A stretch of DNA of 13,735 nucleotides from JBHJOF01 sp050330055 (GTDB taxonomy: Bacteria > Pseudomonadota > Alphaproteobacteria > Kiloniellales > JAKSDN01). How positions within the stretch are numbered: the first letter of the stretch is position 1; every line of letters begins with the position of its first letter. The notes beneath the pieces are model-generated. The model had not been told where the DNA came from. It searched no databases and was given only the letters and a program-made list of their open reading frames with translations. Below, piece after piece: positions 1 through 5,688 of this stretch. The translations under genes and the position numbers were made by a program. The stretch lies in the NCBI GenBank assembly GCA_050330055.1, contig JBHJOF010000378.1, positions 1 to 13,735 on the forward strand, written 5' to 3'.

Positions 1-192
1 CTTCGAGAGGTCGTAGGGCGTCATCTCCACGTCGACCCGGTCGCCGGCCATGATGCGGATGCGGTGCCGGCGCATGCGGCCCGAGGTGTGGGCGATCAGC
101 TCGTGGTCGTTGTCGAGCCGCACCCGGAACATGGCATTTGGCAGCTTCTCGATCACGGTGCCGGCGAACTGTACGACGTCGTCCTTGCTCAT
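1..192 (-). CDS. infA: Translation initiation factor IF-1, 5' part (C-terminus outside window)
   Basis: IF-1 binds the ribosomal A site on the 30S subunit during initiation and acts with IF-2 and IF-3. The visible 64 residues begin MSKDDVVQFAGTV and run through a conserved S1/OB fold, including RVRLDNDHEL, the basic stretch RMRRHRIRI and the closing VEMTPYDLSK. IF-1 is normally about 72 residues, so only roughly the last 8 are cut off by the window edge. The start ATG at 190-192 has an AAGGAG ribosome site just upstream. It lies 69 nt downstream of rpoH on the same strand, so read-through from rpoH is possible. I see no convincing promoter of its own in that gap. Identification is by recalled family pattern and is very secure. 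Confidence 0.96.
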   Translation of the reverse strand, partial: MSKDDVVQFAGTVIEKLPNAMFRVRLDNDHELIAHTSGRMRRHRIRIMAGDRVDVEMTPYDLSK

Positions 193-261
193 GGGCTCTC
201 CTTGGCGTTTCTGTTGCTCGGTTAGCGTTCTGTATCGCCCGACGGCTGGGTCGACTGGCGG

Positions 262-1164
262 TCAAGCCGCGTCGGCAAGCTGATCGTTGGCATTTGCCGG
301 CCGGCTGTCCGCCGGTGCGGCGGCCAGCACGGACTGGCGCAGCTTGTCGAGCGCCTTGGCCTCGATCTGCCGCACCCGCTCGCGCGAAATGCCGTAGTGC
401 TCGCTCAGCGTCTGCAGGGTGAGCGGCTCGTCGCTGAGCTGCCGCTCGCTGACGATGTGGCGCTCGCGGGCCGTGAGCTGCGCCAGGCCCTGGCGCAGCA
501 GGGCGCGCCGCTTGGCGAGCTCGTCGGCCTCGGCCACGATGCCTTCGGCGGTCTCGTCTTCGGAGATCAGGAAGTCCTGCAGCTCGTTGGCGTCCTCGGC
601 CGCGGTCGGCGCGTTGAGCGAAACGTCGCTGCCCGACAGGCGCCGGTTCATCTCGACCACGTCTGCCTCGGGCACCTCCAGCGTGCGGGCGATGGTGGCG
701 ACCGACTCGTCGTCGAGGTCGCCGCTCTCCAGCATCTCGAGCCGGTTCTTCAGCCGGCGCAGATTGAAGAACAGCTTCTTCTGCGCCGCCGTGGTGCCCA
801 TCTTGACCAGCGACCAGGAATGCAGCACGTGCTCGTGGATCATGGCGCGGATCCACCAGCTCGCGTAGGTCGCGAAGCGGAAGCCGCGCTCGGGATCGAA
901 GCGCATGGCGGCCTGCATCAGGCCCAGGTTGCCCTCGGCGATCAGGTCGTCGAGCGGCAGGCCATAGCCGCTATTGCCGCGGGCGATCTTCACGACCAGG
1001 CGCAGGTGGCTGCCGATCAGCTCGCGCAGCGCCGCCTCGTCGCCGCTGTCGCGCCAGCGCCGGGCGAGCCCCTGTTCGCGTTCGGCGCTCAGCAGCGGGA
1101 ACTTCCGGATGTCCTGGAAGTAACCGGTGAGATCGCCGCTCTTGCTCCAAGCCAAATTATTCAA
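262..1164 (-). CDS. rpoH: RNA polymerase sigma-32 factor RpoH (first copy)
   Basis: Sigma-32 directs RNA polymerase to heat-shock promoters. From the chosen start the protein has 300 residues. Region 1.2 begins near residue 14 (GYFQDIRKFPLL). Region 2 contains GNLGLMQAAMRFDP and FATYASWWIRA (residues 78-107). The RpoH box QKKLFFNLRR lies at 128-137, and the region 4 helix-turn-helix with GISRERVRQIEAKAL is at 258-272. The start is taken as TTG at 1162-1164, because AAGGAGA at 1171-1177 sits 7 nt upstream. The longer reading from another TTG at 1183-1185 would place this ribosome site inside the gene. There is no ATG nearby. A leader of about 170 nt separates the start from the best promoter. 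The RpoH box separates it from RpoD. A second rpoH lies at 8260-9144. Confidence 0.95.
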   Translation of the reverse strand: MNNLAWSKSGDLTGYFQDIRKFPLLSAEREQGLARRWRDSGDEAALRELIGSHLRLVVKIARGNSGYGLPLDDLIAEGNLGLMQAAMRFDPERGFRFATYASWWIRAMIHEHVLHSWSLVKMGTTAAQKKLFFNLRRLKNRLEMLESGDLDDESVATIARTLEVPEADVVEMNRRLSGSDVSLNAPTAAEDANELQDFLISEDETAEGIVAEADELAKRRALLRQGLAQLTARERHIVSERQLSDEPLTLQTLSEHYGISRERVRQIEAKALDKLRQSVLAAAPADSRPANANDQLADAA

Positions 1165-1318
1165 TTGCACTCTCCTTGCTTCCAACTGGAGCCTTCAACC
1201 GAGGCCTCCAATGAAGGTCCCCGCCGCGCGGCCGGCCCACCCCCGCACCCCACAGGCACGGGCGAAGCCGGCACTTTCGCCTTGTTTTTGAACGCCTTTT
1301 TCGGAAGGGAAAATGATG

Positions 1319-1336
1319 CCGGGGCCACGGCCCCGG
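1319..1336. repeat. Perfect 8-bp GC hairpin at the start of the rpoH leader
   Basis: CCGGGGCC and GGCCCCGG are separated by only AC, so at least the innermost pair must open to form a loop. On the minus strand it falls immediately downstream of the -10 element, at the very 5' end of the predicted rpoH transcript. It could stabilise the RNA or affect promoter escape. There is no T-tract, so it is not a typical terminator. The rest of the 1186-1584 gap holds the promoters listed separately and no convincing gene. Confidence 0.5.
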
Positions 1337-1349
1337 TCCGCCTGAGGTA

Positions 1350-1379
1350 TAGATGGGAACGTTCCGCGAACAATTCAAG
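1350..1379 (-). promoter_or_regulatory. Candidate sigma-32 promoter of rpoH, overlapping a vegetative-like promoter
   Basis: On the minus strand CTTGAA (1374-1379) is followed after 15 nt by TCCCATCTA (1350-1358). The known sigma-32 consensus is CTTGAA-N13-15-CCCCATnTA, so only one -10 base differs. A second pair, TTGTTC-N16-TATACC, overlaps it and resembles a vegetative promoter. Known biology: rpoH of Caulobacter is autoregulated from a sigma-32 promoter. Autoregulation here is inferred from that and from the match. Confidence 0.6.
1357..1371. promoter_or_regulatory. LexA-type direct repeat (GTTC-N7-GTTC) in the rpoH promoter spacer
   Basis: The minus strand reads GTTC-GCGGAAC-GTTC between the -35 and -10 elements of the rpoH promoter. 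GTTC-N7-GTTC is the known alphaproteobacterial LexA box. The same bases contain a perfect palindrome, GGAACGTTCC (1356-1365). A bound repressor would block the promoter. A single exact match of this short motif can arise by chance. Confidence 0.4.
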
Positions 1380-1506
1380 CGAAAAAATGCCCCAGGCGCG
1401 CCCTGCCAGGCGGTCTGCGAGCTGCGGCCGCCTGGACGGGGCGGGCGACCACCGGAGGGCCCGGGCCACGCGATCGCGACGTTCAAGATCAAGAATTCGA
1501 GAGGGC

Positions 1507-1535
1507 CCGGAAATTCTGCCACTTTTGCCCCATAT
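1507..1535 (+). promoter_or_regulatory. Possible sigma-32 promoter for the small membrane protein gene
   Basis: CCCCATAT at 1528-1535 is an exact match to the sigma-32 -10 pattern CCCCATnT. Fifteen nt upstream is CCGGAA (1507-1512), which matches 4 of 6 bases of CTTGAA. Transcription would start about 40 nt before the ATG at 1585. The weak -35 makes this tentative. Confidence 0.3.
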
Positions 1536-1584
1536 GTCTCATCTGCAGTGCGCGCACGCTCCGTTACAACGGGTGGAGCGCCCC

Positions 1585-1887
1585 ATGTTCGAGAGCATCT
1601 TCGCTTGGCTGGGACTGGCCTATCTCGCGATCGGCATAGCCTTCGCGTGGCTGGCCGATCACGCCGCCATCCGGGAGCTGCCCGCCTGGTACCGGCGCGA
1701 GCGTATCGGCTGGCTCGCCCTCTTCGCCCTGTTCTGGCCGCTCTGCCTGGGCCTGTTGCTGCTGGCCTGGCGCTGGGCCAAGGACGACGGCCCTGGAGCG
1801 AACCCCGGAAAGGACCCGCAGACGCCCGTCAACGACGCTGCCCGCAGCCGGCATCCCGCAGCGGCGGGGCCGGTGCGCTGGCCCTGA
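1585..1887 (+). CDS. Small two-helix membrane protein, function unknown
   Basis: This gene encodes 100 residues. Two hydrophobic segments are clear: about residues 4-24 (FAWLGLAYLAIGIAFAW) and 42-64 (GWLALFALFWPLCLGLLLLA). They are joined by a short charged loop with YRRER. The tail after residue 66 is hydrophilic, rich in Pro, Gly and Asp, and looks disordered. By the positive-inside rule, the YRRER loop suggests a hairpin with both ends outside the cytoplasm, but this is weak. The ATG at 1585 is preceded by GGTGGAG about 6 nt upstream. An earlier in-frame ATG (MSHLQCAH) has no good ribosome site. A sigma-32-like -10 lies upstream. I do not recognise the family. Spurious prediction is possible, but the helices and ribosome site favour a real gene. 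Confidence 0.6.
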   Translation: MFESIFAWLGLAYLAIGIAFAWLADHAAIRELPAWYRRERIGWLALFALFWPLCLGLLLLAWRWAKDDGPGANPGKDPQTPVNDAARSRHPAAAGPVRWP

Positions 1888-1902
1888 CAAGCGTCGGGTG
1901 GC

Positions 1903-2128
1903 TCACCGCTCCCAAGGAGATGGAGCGGACAGGACTTTCCTCAAGGTCTCGGTTGGCTCGACCGGCACATCGAGGCAGGCAACGAACGCGGCGTAGCGCG
2001 ACTCTTCCAGCAGGAACAGTCGCTGATCCAGCAGCGCATTCTCTGCCGCCTCACGCGCGCTATCGAGCATGAACTCCGCCCGTGTCTTGCCCAGGTGGCC
2101 TGCCATCCGAAGCTCGAAGAGCGAAGGA
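1903..2128 (-). pseudogene. Truncated DUF1778 (TacA/KacA-type) antitoxin remnant
   Basis: The frame reads AGHLGKTRAEFMLDSA, then AENALLDQRLFLL, and closes with LSAPSPWER. This matches the middle and C-terminal part of DUF1778 antitoxins, which pair with GNAT-acetyltransferase toxins. Full members are about 90 residues with an N-terminal ribbon-helix-helix fold. Here only 67 residues follow the first ATG (2104-2106), and most of the DNA-binding part is gone. Upstream codons read PSLFELRM, which may be a leftover beta strand fused by an internal deletion of about 14 residues; this is inference. No acetyltransferase gene follows; downstream the opposite-strand membrane protein gene begins. The remnant directly abuts the 3' end of a tRNA gene. 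A short expressed orphan cannot be excluded. Confidence 0.62.
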
Positions 2129-2205
2129 TGGCGCGCCCGGCAGGATTCGAACCTGCGACCCCCAGATTAGGAATCTGGTGCTCTATCCTGCTGAGCTACG
2201 GGCGC
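2129..2205 (-). tRNA. tRNA-Arg, anticodon CCT
   Basis: The 77-nt cloverleaf is complete. The 7-bp acceptor stem pairs GCGCCCG with CGGGCGC. The D-arm is GCTC/GAGC with GGA in the loop (A20, an arginine identity base). The anticodon stem is CCAGA/TCTGG with loop TTCCTAA, anticodon CCT (forward positions 2169-2171). The T-arm is GCAGG-TTCGAAT-CCTGC. The discriminator is G and the 3' CCA is encoded (2129-2131). It decodes AGG codons. Its 3' end is joined directly to the antitoxin remnant. Confidence 0.97.
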
Positions 2206-2227
2206 CTGGCAGGGGAAGTCCCAGGCA

Positions 2228-2256
2228 GACATAGCAAATGCGCGCTTGGCTTGCCA
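2228..2256 (-). promoter_or_regulatory. Weak candidate promoter for tRNA-Arg
   Basis: On the minus strand TGGCAA (2251-2256) and TATGTC (2228-2233) are 17 nt apart and lie about 22 nt upstream of the mature tRNA 5' end. Spacing is ideal but the hexamers are weak. Nothing else in 2206-2335 looks genic. Confidence 0.3.
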
Positions 2257-2335
2257 GCGCGGCCGGCTTGGTTACCGGGCAGCTCGCTCCCGGATCGGGC
2301 GGGGCGGGGCTCGCCGCTGGTTCATAAGTAATTCA

Positions 2336-2370
2336 ACGGATTATCGTTAGTCTTTTGACAACGATTCCGT
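2336..2370. repeat. Long imperfect palindrome with TTTT loop overlapping a promoter
   Basis: The left arm (2336-2352) reads ACGGA, TT, ATCGTT, A, GTC. The right arm (2357-2370) reads GAC, AACGAT, TCCGT. They pair over 14 bp, with a 2-nt and a 1-nt bulge and a TTTT loop. The -35 element of the next gene (2355-2360) lies in the loop and right arm. It could be an operator for a dimeric repressor or a cruciform. Arms are AT-richer than the surroundings. Confidence 0.55.
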
Positions 2371-2384
2371 GCCATTCCTTAACC
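2355..2384 (+). promoter_or_regulatory. Candidate vegetative promoter of the coiled-coil protein gene
   Basis: A perfect -35, TTGACA (2355-2360), is followed after 18 nt by TTAACC (2379-2384), a weaker -10. Transcription would begin near 2391, giving a short leader of about 25 nt with GGAGG at 2405-2409 before the ATG at 2417. Confidence 0.45.
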
Positions 2385-2416
2385 ATGCATTCACCGGTTG
2401 GAGCGGAGGACGCGCG

Positions 2417-3682
2417 ATGAGCGACCTGGCGGTGCTGAGCGCCCGCGTCGTGGCGGCGCAAGAGCATCTCGGACAGGCCGAGGAGGAGCGGCGGCAGATG
2501 AGCGGCCGCCTTCTCGAGCTGGTCAACGGCGTCGAGGCGGCGCTCGCCCGCAAGCAGGCCGAGATCGAGGACTATCAGGCCATCATCGAGACGCTGCGCG
2601 GCGAGAACCAGCAGCACCAGGCCACTATCGACGCGCTGCGCGACGAGAACCAGGGCCAGCTGGCGACCCTCGAGGCGCTGAAGGCCGAGAACCAGGATCA
2701 TCTGTCCAGCATCGAATCGCTGCGCGACGAAAATCAGGGCCTGCAGGCGCTGCTCGACCAGATTCTGGGCGCCATCGAGGGGGCCGGCGAGAACCGGGTC
2801 GGTGATGCGGTCGTCAACCTGAGCGGCGCGCTCGCTTCGCTGGGCGGCCAGGCTGCCGAGGGCGCCGAGGCGTCGACAGCGGACGAGGCGCCTGACGCAG
2901 GGGCGCCCCAGGACGAGTCCCTGGCCGAAACTGCGACGGAAGGCGCGCCGGCGGAAGAGATGGGCGCCCTCGGCGACGAAGCCGCCGCGAACGGCGCGTC
3001 GCTGAACCGGACGCCGGCAGACGAGGATGTGGCGGCTGCCGTCGCCGCCGAAGGCGCCGACGACATGAGCCTTGGCGACATGGGCCCCAGCGACATGGGC
3101 CCCAGCGACATGGGCCTTAGCGACATGGACTTGGGCGACGTCGCCGCGGCCGCGGAAGCGGACGATGGCGATCCGCTCTTGGCTGAAAAGCCCGACACCG
3201 AGCAGATCGCTGCTGAGCACCCGATGGTCGAGGCGTTCGAGGCCGCCGGGGCCGAGGAGCCCGACGCCGAAGCGCTCGGCATCGAGGCAAGCGACGACAT
3301 GGACACGATGGCCGATATGACGGCGGACGACGTGGCCGCGTTGGAAGCGGCGATGGAGTCCCGCGCGGAGACCGGACTGGAGGCGGACGCCATCGAGGCG
3401 CCGCTACTGGACACCACGGGGGACGCCACTGGCGAAGCCATTGGGGCTGCTGCCGACGAGACTGCAGGAGATGCCGAGGCGGCTGCCGGTGCCGGCGACG
3501 GAAGTCTGCTGGACTCGATCGAGAATCTGCCGCCTGGCGATCCGGCGCGGGTCAAGGCGATCATCGATCGGGTCAGCCGCCTGGCCGACGAGATGGCGGT
3601 GACCATGCGCGTCGACGAGGTGGCCGACGCGCCCGCACAACCGGCCGCGAAACCGCGCGCCAGGAAGGCCGCCGCTTCCTAG
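2417..3682 (+). CDS. Acidic coiled-coil repeat protein, function unknown
   Basis: The product has 421 residues and matches no family I recognise. Residues 1-120 are strongly helical. Within them are four tandem 14-residue (two-heptad) repeats at 57-70, 71-84, 85-98 and 99-112, typified by IDALRDENQGQLAT. These predict a coiled coil. Residues 140-360 are low complexity, rich in Ala, Asp and Glu, with very few Lys or Arg. They include five degenerate DMGPS-like pentads (216-240). A C-terminal segment (GDPARVKAIIDRVSRLADEMAV, about 374-395) looks like an amphipathic helix, and the tail is basic (KPRARKAAAS). There is no signal peptide or membrane segment, so a cytosolic scaffold or partner-binding protein is plausible. 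The start follows GGAGG at 2405-2409; an upstream ATG at 2369 would lie inside the palindrome. High GC at third positions supports coding. Confidence 0.8.
   Translation: MSDLAVLSARVVAAQEHLGQAEEERRQMSGRLLELVNGVEAALARKQAEIEDYQAIIETLRGENQQHQATIDALRDENQGQLATLEALKAENQDHLSSIESLRDENQGLQALLDQILGAIEGAGENRVGDAVVNLSGALASLGGQAAEGAEASTADEAPDAGAPQDESLAETATEGAPAEEMGALGDEAAANGASLNRTPADEDVAAAVAAEGADDMSLGDMGPSDMGPSDMGLSDMDLGDVAAAAEADDGDPLLAEKPDTEQIAAEHPMVEAFEAAGAEEPDAEALGIEASDDMDTMADMTADDVAALEAAMESRAETGLEADAIEAPLLDTTGDATGEAIGAAADETAGDAEAAAGAGDGSLLDSIENLPPGDPARVKAIIDRVSRLADEMAVTMRVDEVADAPAQPAAKPRARKAAAS
2585..2752 (+). repeat. Four 42-bp in-gene repeats coding two-heptad units
   Basis: Four consecutive 42-bp units encode 14-residue units with the pattern (I/L)-(E/D)-x-L-(R/K)-x-E-N-Q. 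The DNA has diverged at third positions while the protein pattern held, pointing to old duplication under selection for coiled-coil periodicity. Confidence 0.8.
3062..3136 (+). repeat. Five 15-bp in-gene tandem repeats (DMGPS-type pentads)
   Basis: Units start at 3062, 3077, 3092, 3107 and 3122, each beginning GACATG. The two at 3077 and 3092 are identical (gacatgggccccagc). Exact neighbours suggest recent slippage, so the copy number may vary between strains. Confidence 0.85.
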
Positions 3683-3709
3683 TTTCTGCGCCCAGTCCCT
3701 GCGCCCAGC

Positions 3710-3734
3710 CTGCGCGCCCGGCCTCCGCGCGCAG
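3710..3734. terminator. Inverted repeat between convergent genes, possible terminator
   Basis: CTGCGCGC (3710-3717) and GCGCGCAG (3727-3734) form a perfect 8-bp stem with a 9-nt loop. It sits between the 3' ends of the coiled-coil gene and the PagL-like gene. No T-tract follows on either strand, so intrinsic termination is uncertain. Just upstream is a short direct repeat of CTGCGCCCAG. Confidence 0.4.
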
Positions 3735-3802
3735 GGTCGCGAGCTCGACCAGAGCCGCGTTCCAGCAATCGATGGTGCGCTTCGTCGCCAGGAAGCCGGA
3801 CG

Positions 3803-4387
3803 TCAGTAATCCGGCGGGAAGACCTTGTGGAAGGGGATCGAGTAGTACAGCGTGACGATCTCGGTGCCCGGGTTGTCGTCGCCGAGGCCGGCGTTCGAAA
3901 TGTGCGAAAGGGCTATGCCGAGCCGCGAGCGGTCGTTGAAGCGGTAGGCGATCTCGAGCTGAGAGCGGAACTCGATGGTGCCGCCCAGGTCCTTGCCGTC
4001 GCCGTTGAAGTAAGCACCGGCGCCGAAGCTCGGCGTGACGACGATACGGCGGCCGAAGAACAGATCGACCAGTATCCCGCCCAGGCCATAGACCGCGCCG
4101 TCGCTGGTCGCCTCGATGCCGGCCCAGGGCTTGAAGATCCACAGCCGCTTGCCGTGCCGGTACTCGAGGCGGAAATCGACCGCCGTGTCGTCGTTCTGGT
4201 AGACGTCGTAGCCGCCGATGCCCAGCGAGATGAAGCCGGGGTCGTCGTTCATCAGCGGATCCTGGGCGCGCGCCCCGGAACTTCCAACCAGGATGCCGCC
4301 GGTCAGCGTGGCGCCGGCCGTGATCGCAGCGGCAAGCGAGGTCGCGGATACCCAGGCCGCCAGGGCCTTGGCCAAGTGCCGGTGCAT
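3803..4387 (-). CDS. PagL-type lipid A deacylase / acyloxyacyl hydrolase family outer-membrane protein
   Basis: PagL enzymes remove the 3-O acyl chain from lipid A in the outer membrane. The 194-residue product starts with a signal peptide: basic MHRHLAK, a long Ala-rich core, and likely cleavage after GARA (residue 41). The mature part has alternating beta-barrel-like strands. Near the end it carries the family signature SHISNAGLGDDNPGTE. H162, S164 and E176 have the same spacing (H, +2, +14) as the known PagL catalytic His-Ser-Glu. It ends in a Tyr, as expected for an outer-membrane barrel. The start ATG at 4385-4387 has AGAGGGGGG about 8 nt upstream. The longer reading from 4423 would begin inside the -10 element, so it is rejected. 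It is divergent from no gene and stands alone. The exact lipid A position cleaved cannot be told from sequence. Confidence 0.82.
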   Translation of the reverse strand: MHRHLAKALAAWVSATSLAAAITAGATLTGGILVGSSGARAQDPLMNDDPGFISLGIGGYDVYQNDDTAVDFRLEYRHGKRLWIFKPWAGIEATSDGAVYGLGGILVDLFFGRRIVVTPSFGAGAYFNGDGKDLGGTIEFRSQLEIAYRFNDRSRLGIALSHISNAGLGDDNPGTEIVTLYYSIPFHKVFPPDY

Positions 4388-4418
4388 CAGGACGACCCCC
4401 CTCTTTGTCGTTTGCAGC

Positions 4419-4446
4419 ATCATACGGAAAAGCCGTAGGCGCGCAA
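4419..4446 (-). promoter_or_regulatory. Promoter of the PagL-like gene with palindrome in the spacer
   Basis: On the minus strand TTGCGC (4441-4446), 16 nt, then TATGAT (4419-4424). The predicted leader is about 25 nt. The spacer holds TACGG-N5-CCGTA (4423-4437), a small palindrome that could be an operator. Confidence 0.5.
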
Positions 4447-4480
4447 TGATCGAGCCGACAGGGCTGGTTGGCCGCCTATT

Positions 4481-4560
4481 CCCTCATCCTTCGACAGGCT
4501 CAGGATGAGGGGACAATCAGACGCAAGCGGCCTCACCCTGAGCTTGTCGAAGGGCGAGGC
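4481..4560. repeat. Inverted pair of REP-like extragenic palindromes
   Basis: Copy A (4482-4510) begins CCTCATCC and ends GGATGAGG. Copy B (4531-4559) is the same 29-bp element inverted: CCTCACCC at one end and GGGCGAGG at the other. Both keep the core TTCGACA(A/G)GCTCA. The arms differ between copies but each still pairs within itself (one G-U in copy B). Such elements are common in alphaproteobacterial intergenic DNA. It lies between the starts of one gene and the end of another, both on the minus strand. Confidence 0.85.
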
Positions 4561-4631
4561 CGCGTATCACCGGCGGAAGCCTATGAAGCTGTCCACAGTG
4601 TTTACAGCTGCCGCCTGACGTTATCGCCAGC

Positions 4632-5594
4632 TCACAGCCGCTTGAAGCCCTCCATGGCGGCGACCAGGGCGCGGCGGATGCCGGGCTCCATGGCGGAATG
4701 GCCGGCGTCGGGGATGATCTGGTAGTCGGCTTCCGGCCAGGCGCGGTGCAGCTCGTCGGCGGTCACGATCGGGCAGACCACGTCATAGCGCCCCTGCACG
4801 ATCACCGCCGGAATCTTGCGGATTTTCGCGACGCCTTCCAGCAGGGCGTTCTCCGGCAGGAAGATATCGTTGACGAAGTAGTGCGCCTCGATACGCGCCA
4901 GGCCGAGCGCCACCCGGTCGCTGCCGAAGGCGGCTACCGTCTCCGGGCTGGGCAGCAGGGTGGAGCAGGCCGCCTCGTAGGTGCTCCAGGCCTTGGCCGC
5001 CGGCATGTGTACGGCCGGGTCGGGATCGACCAGGCGGCGGTGATAGTTGTGCAGCAGGTCGTCGCGCTCGTCTTCGGGCAGGAAGCCGGAGAACTGCTCC
5101 CAGATCTCCGGATAGATCGTACGCATGCCGTAGAGGAACCAGTCGATCTCCGAGCGGCGGCAGAGGAAGATGCCGCGCAGCGCCAGCGCCACCACGCGTT
5201 CCGGATGGGTCTGCGCATAGGCCAGCGCCAGAGTGCTGCCCCAGGAGCCACCGAATACGATCCAGCGCGCGATGCCGAGCTCCTCGCGCAGGTGCTCCAT
5301 GTCGGCGACCAGCTTGGGCGTGGTGTTGTCGGCGAGCTCGCCGAGCGGATTGGAGCGGCCGGCGCCGCGCTGGTCGAACACCACGATGCGATAGTGGGCC
5401 GGGTCGAAGAAGCGCCGATGGTCGGCCGAGGCGCCGGCGCCCGGCCCGCCATGCAGAAACACAACCGGCTTTCCGTCCGGGTTGCCGCATTGCTCCCAGT
5501 AGATTTCGTGCTTGCCCTCGACCGCCAGATGGCCGGTCGCGTAGGGCTCGATGGGCGGAAACAGCCCGTTCTCCGCCAAAGCCTTGCTCTCCAT
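4632..5594 (-). CDS. pip: Prolyl (proline) iminopeptidase, alpha/beta hydrolase
   Basis: The enzyme removes N-terminal proline from peptides in the cytoplasm. The 320-residue length is typical of the family. The oxyanion-hole motif HGGPGAG is at 48-54, followed by FDQRGAGRS (73-81). The nucleophile elbow GGSWGS puts the catalytic Ser at 117. The acid is probably D271 in QGRYDVVCP, and the base is H299 in DAGHS. The cap region has WEQFSGFLPEDERDDLL and YHRRL, as in known Pip enzymes. The ATG at 5592-5594 has only a weak purine-rich stretch upstream (GGCAAGGCA). Its 5' end faces the divergent SNase-like gene. All catalytic elements are present, so it should be active. No signal peptide is seen. 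Confidence 0.95.
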   Translation of the reverse strand: MESKALAENGLFPPIEPYATGHLAVEGKHEIYWEQCGNPDGKPVVFLHGGPGAGASADHRRFFDPAHYRIVVFDQRGAGRSNPLGELADNTTPKLVADMEHLREELGIARWIVFGGSWGSTLALAYAQTHPERVVALALRGIFLCRRSEIDWFLYGMRTIYPEIWEQFSGFLPEDERDDLLHNYHRRLVDPDPAVHMPAAKAWSTYEAACSTLLPSPETVAAFGSDRVALGLARIEAHYFVNDIFLPENALLEGVAKIRKIPAVIVQGRYDVVCPIVTADELHRAWPEADYQIIPDAGHSAMEPGIRRALVAAMEGFKRL

Positions 5595-5626
5595 TGCCTT
5601 GCCGCCGCTGCCTCGTCGTGCGATCC

Positions 5627-5655
5627 GCTATACAGTATCGGGCCGGGGCGGCCAA
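5627..5655 (-). promoter_or_regulatory. Candidate pip promoter
   Basis: On the minus strand TTGGCC (5650-5655), 17 nt, TATAGC (5627-5632). It would give a leader of about 30 nt. The same AT-rich bases read TATACA (5629-5634) on the plus strand and may serve the divergent gene. Confidence 0.4.
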
Positions 5656-5688
5656 TGGCGCGCGGCCCGGAATCTGTGGAGGACCGTC

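Noticed and set aside
397..1887. Long plus-strand open frame antisense to rpoH
   Set aside because: Most of it is the reverse shadow of a clear rpoH gene in GC-rich DNA. Only the last 100 codons (from 1585) have their own ribosome site and membrane-protein character.
2095..2331. Open frame containing GFEPATPRLGIWCS
   Set aside because: This is the well-known false protein produced by translating the antisense strand of a tRNA gene; the tRNA-Arg explains it.
2585..2752. Regular repeats that might suggest a CRISPR array
   Set aside because: Units are contiguous 42-bp coding repeats with no spacers and they keep a heptad pattern.
2333..3606. Two long minus-strand frames over the coiled-coil gene
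   Set aside because: Their repeats (HVAGAHVAKAHV-like and Ser/Ala-rich runs) are mirror images of the 15-bp and acidic codon patterns on the plus strand.
3573..4142. Minus-strand frame with protein-like stretch ATKRTIDCWNAALVELA
   Set aside because: The upstream part is a shadow of the PagL-like gene and the stretch has no independent start or recognised homology; probably chance.
4481..4560. Insertion-sequence ends
   Set aside because: The inverted pair has only 20 bp between copies and no transposase or target-site duplication; an extragenic palindrome pair fits better.
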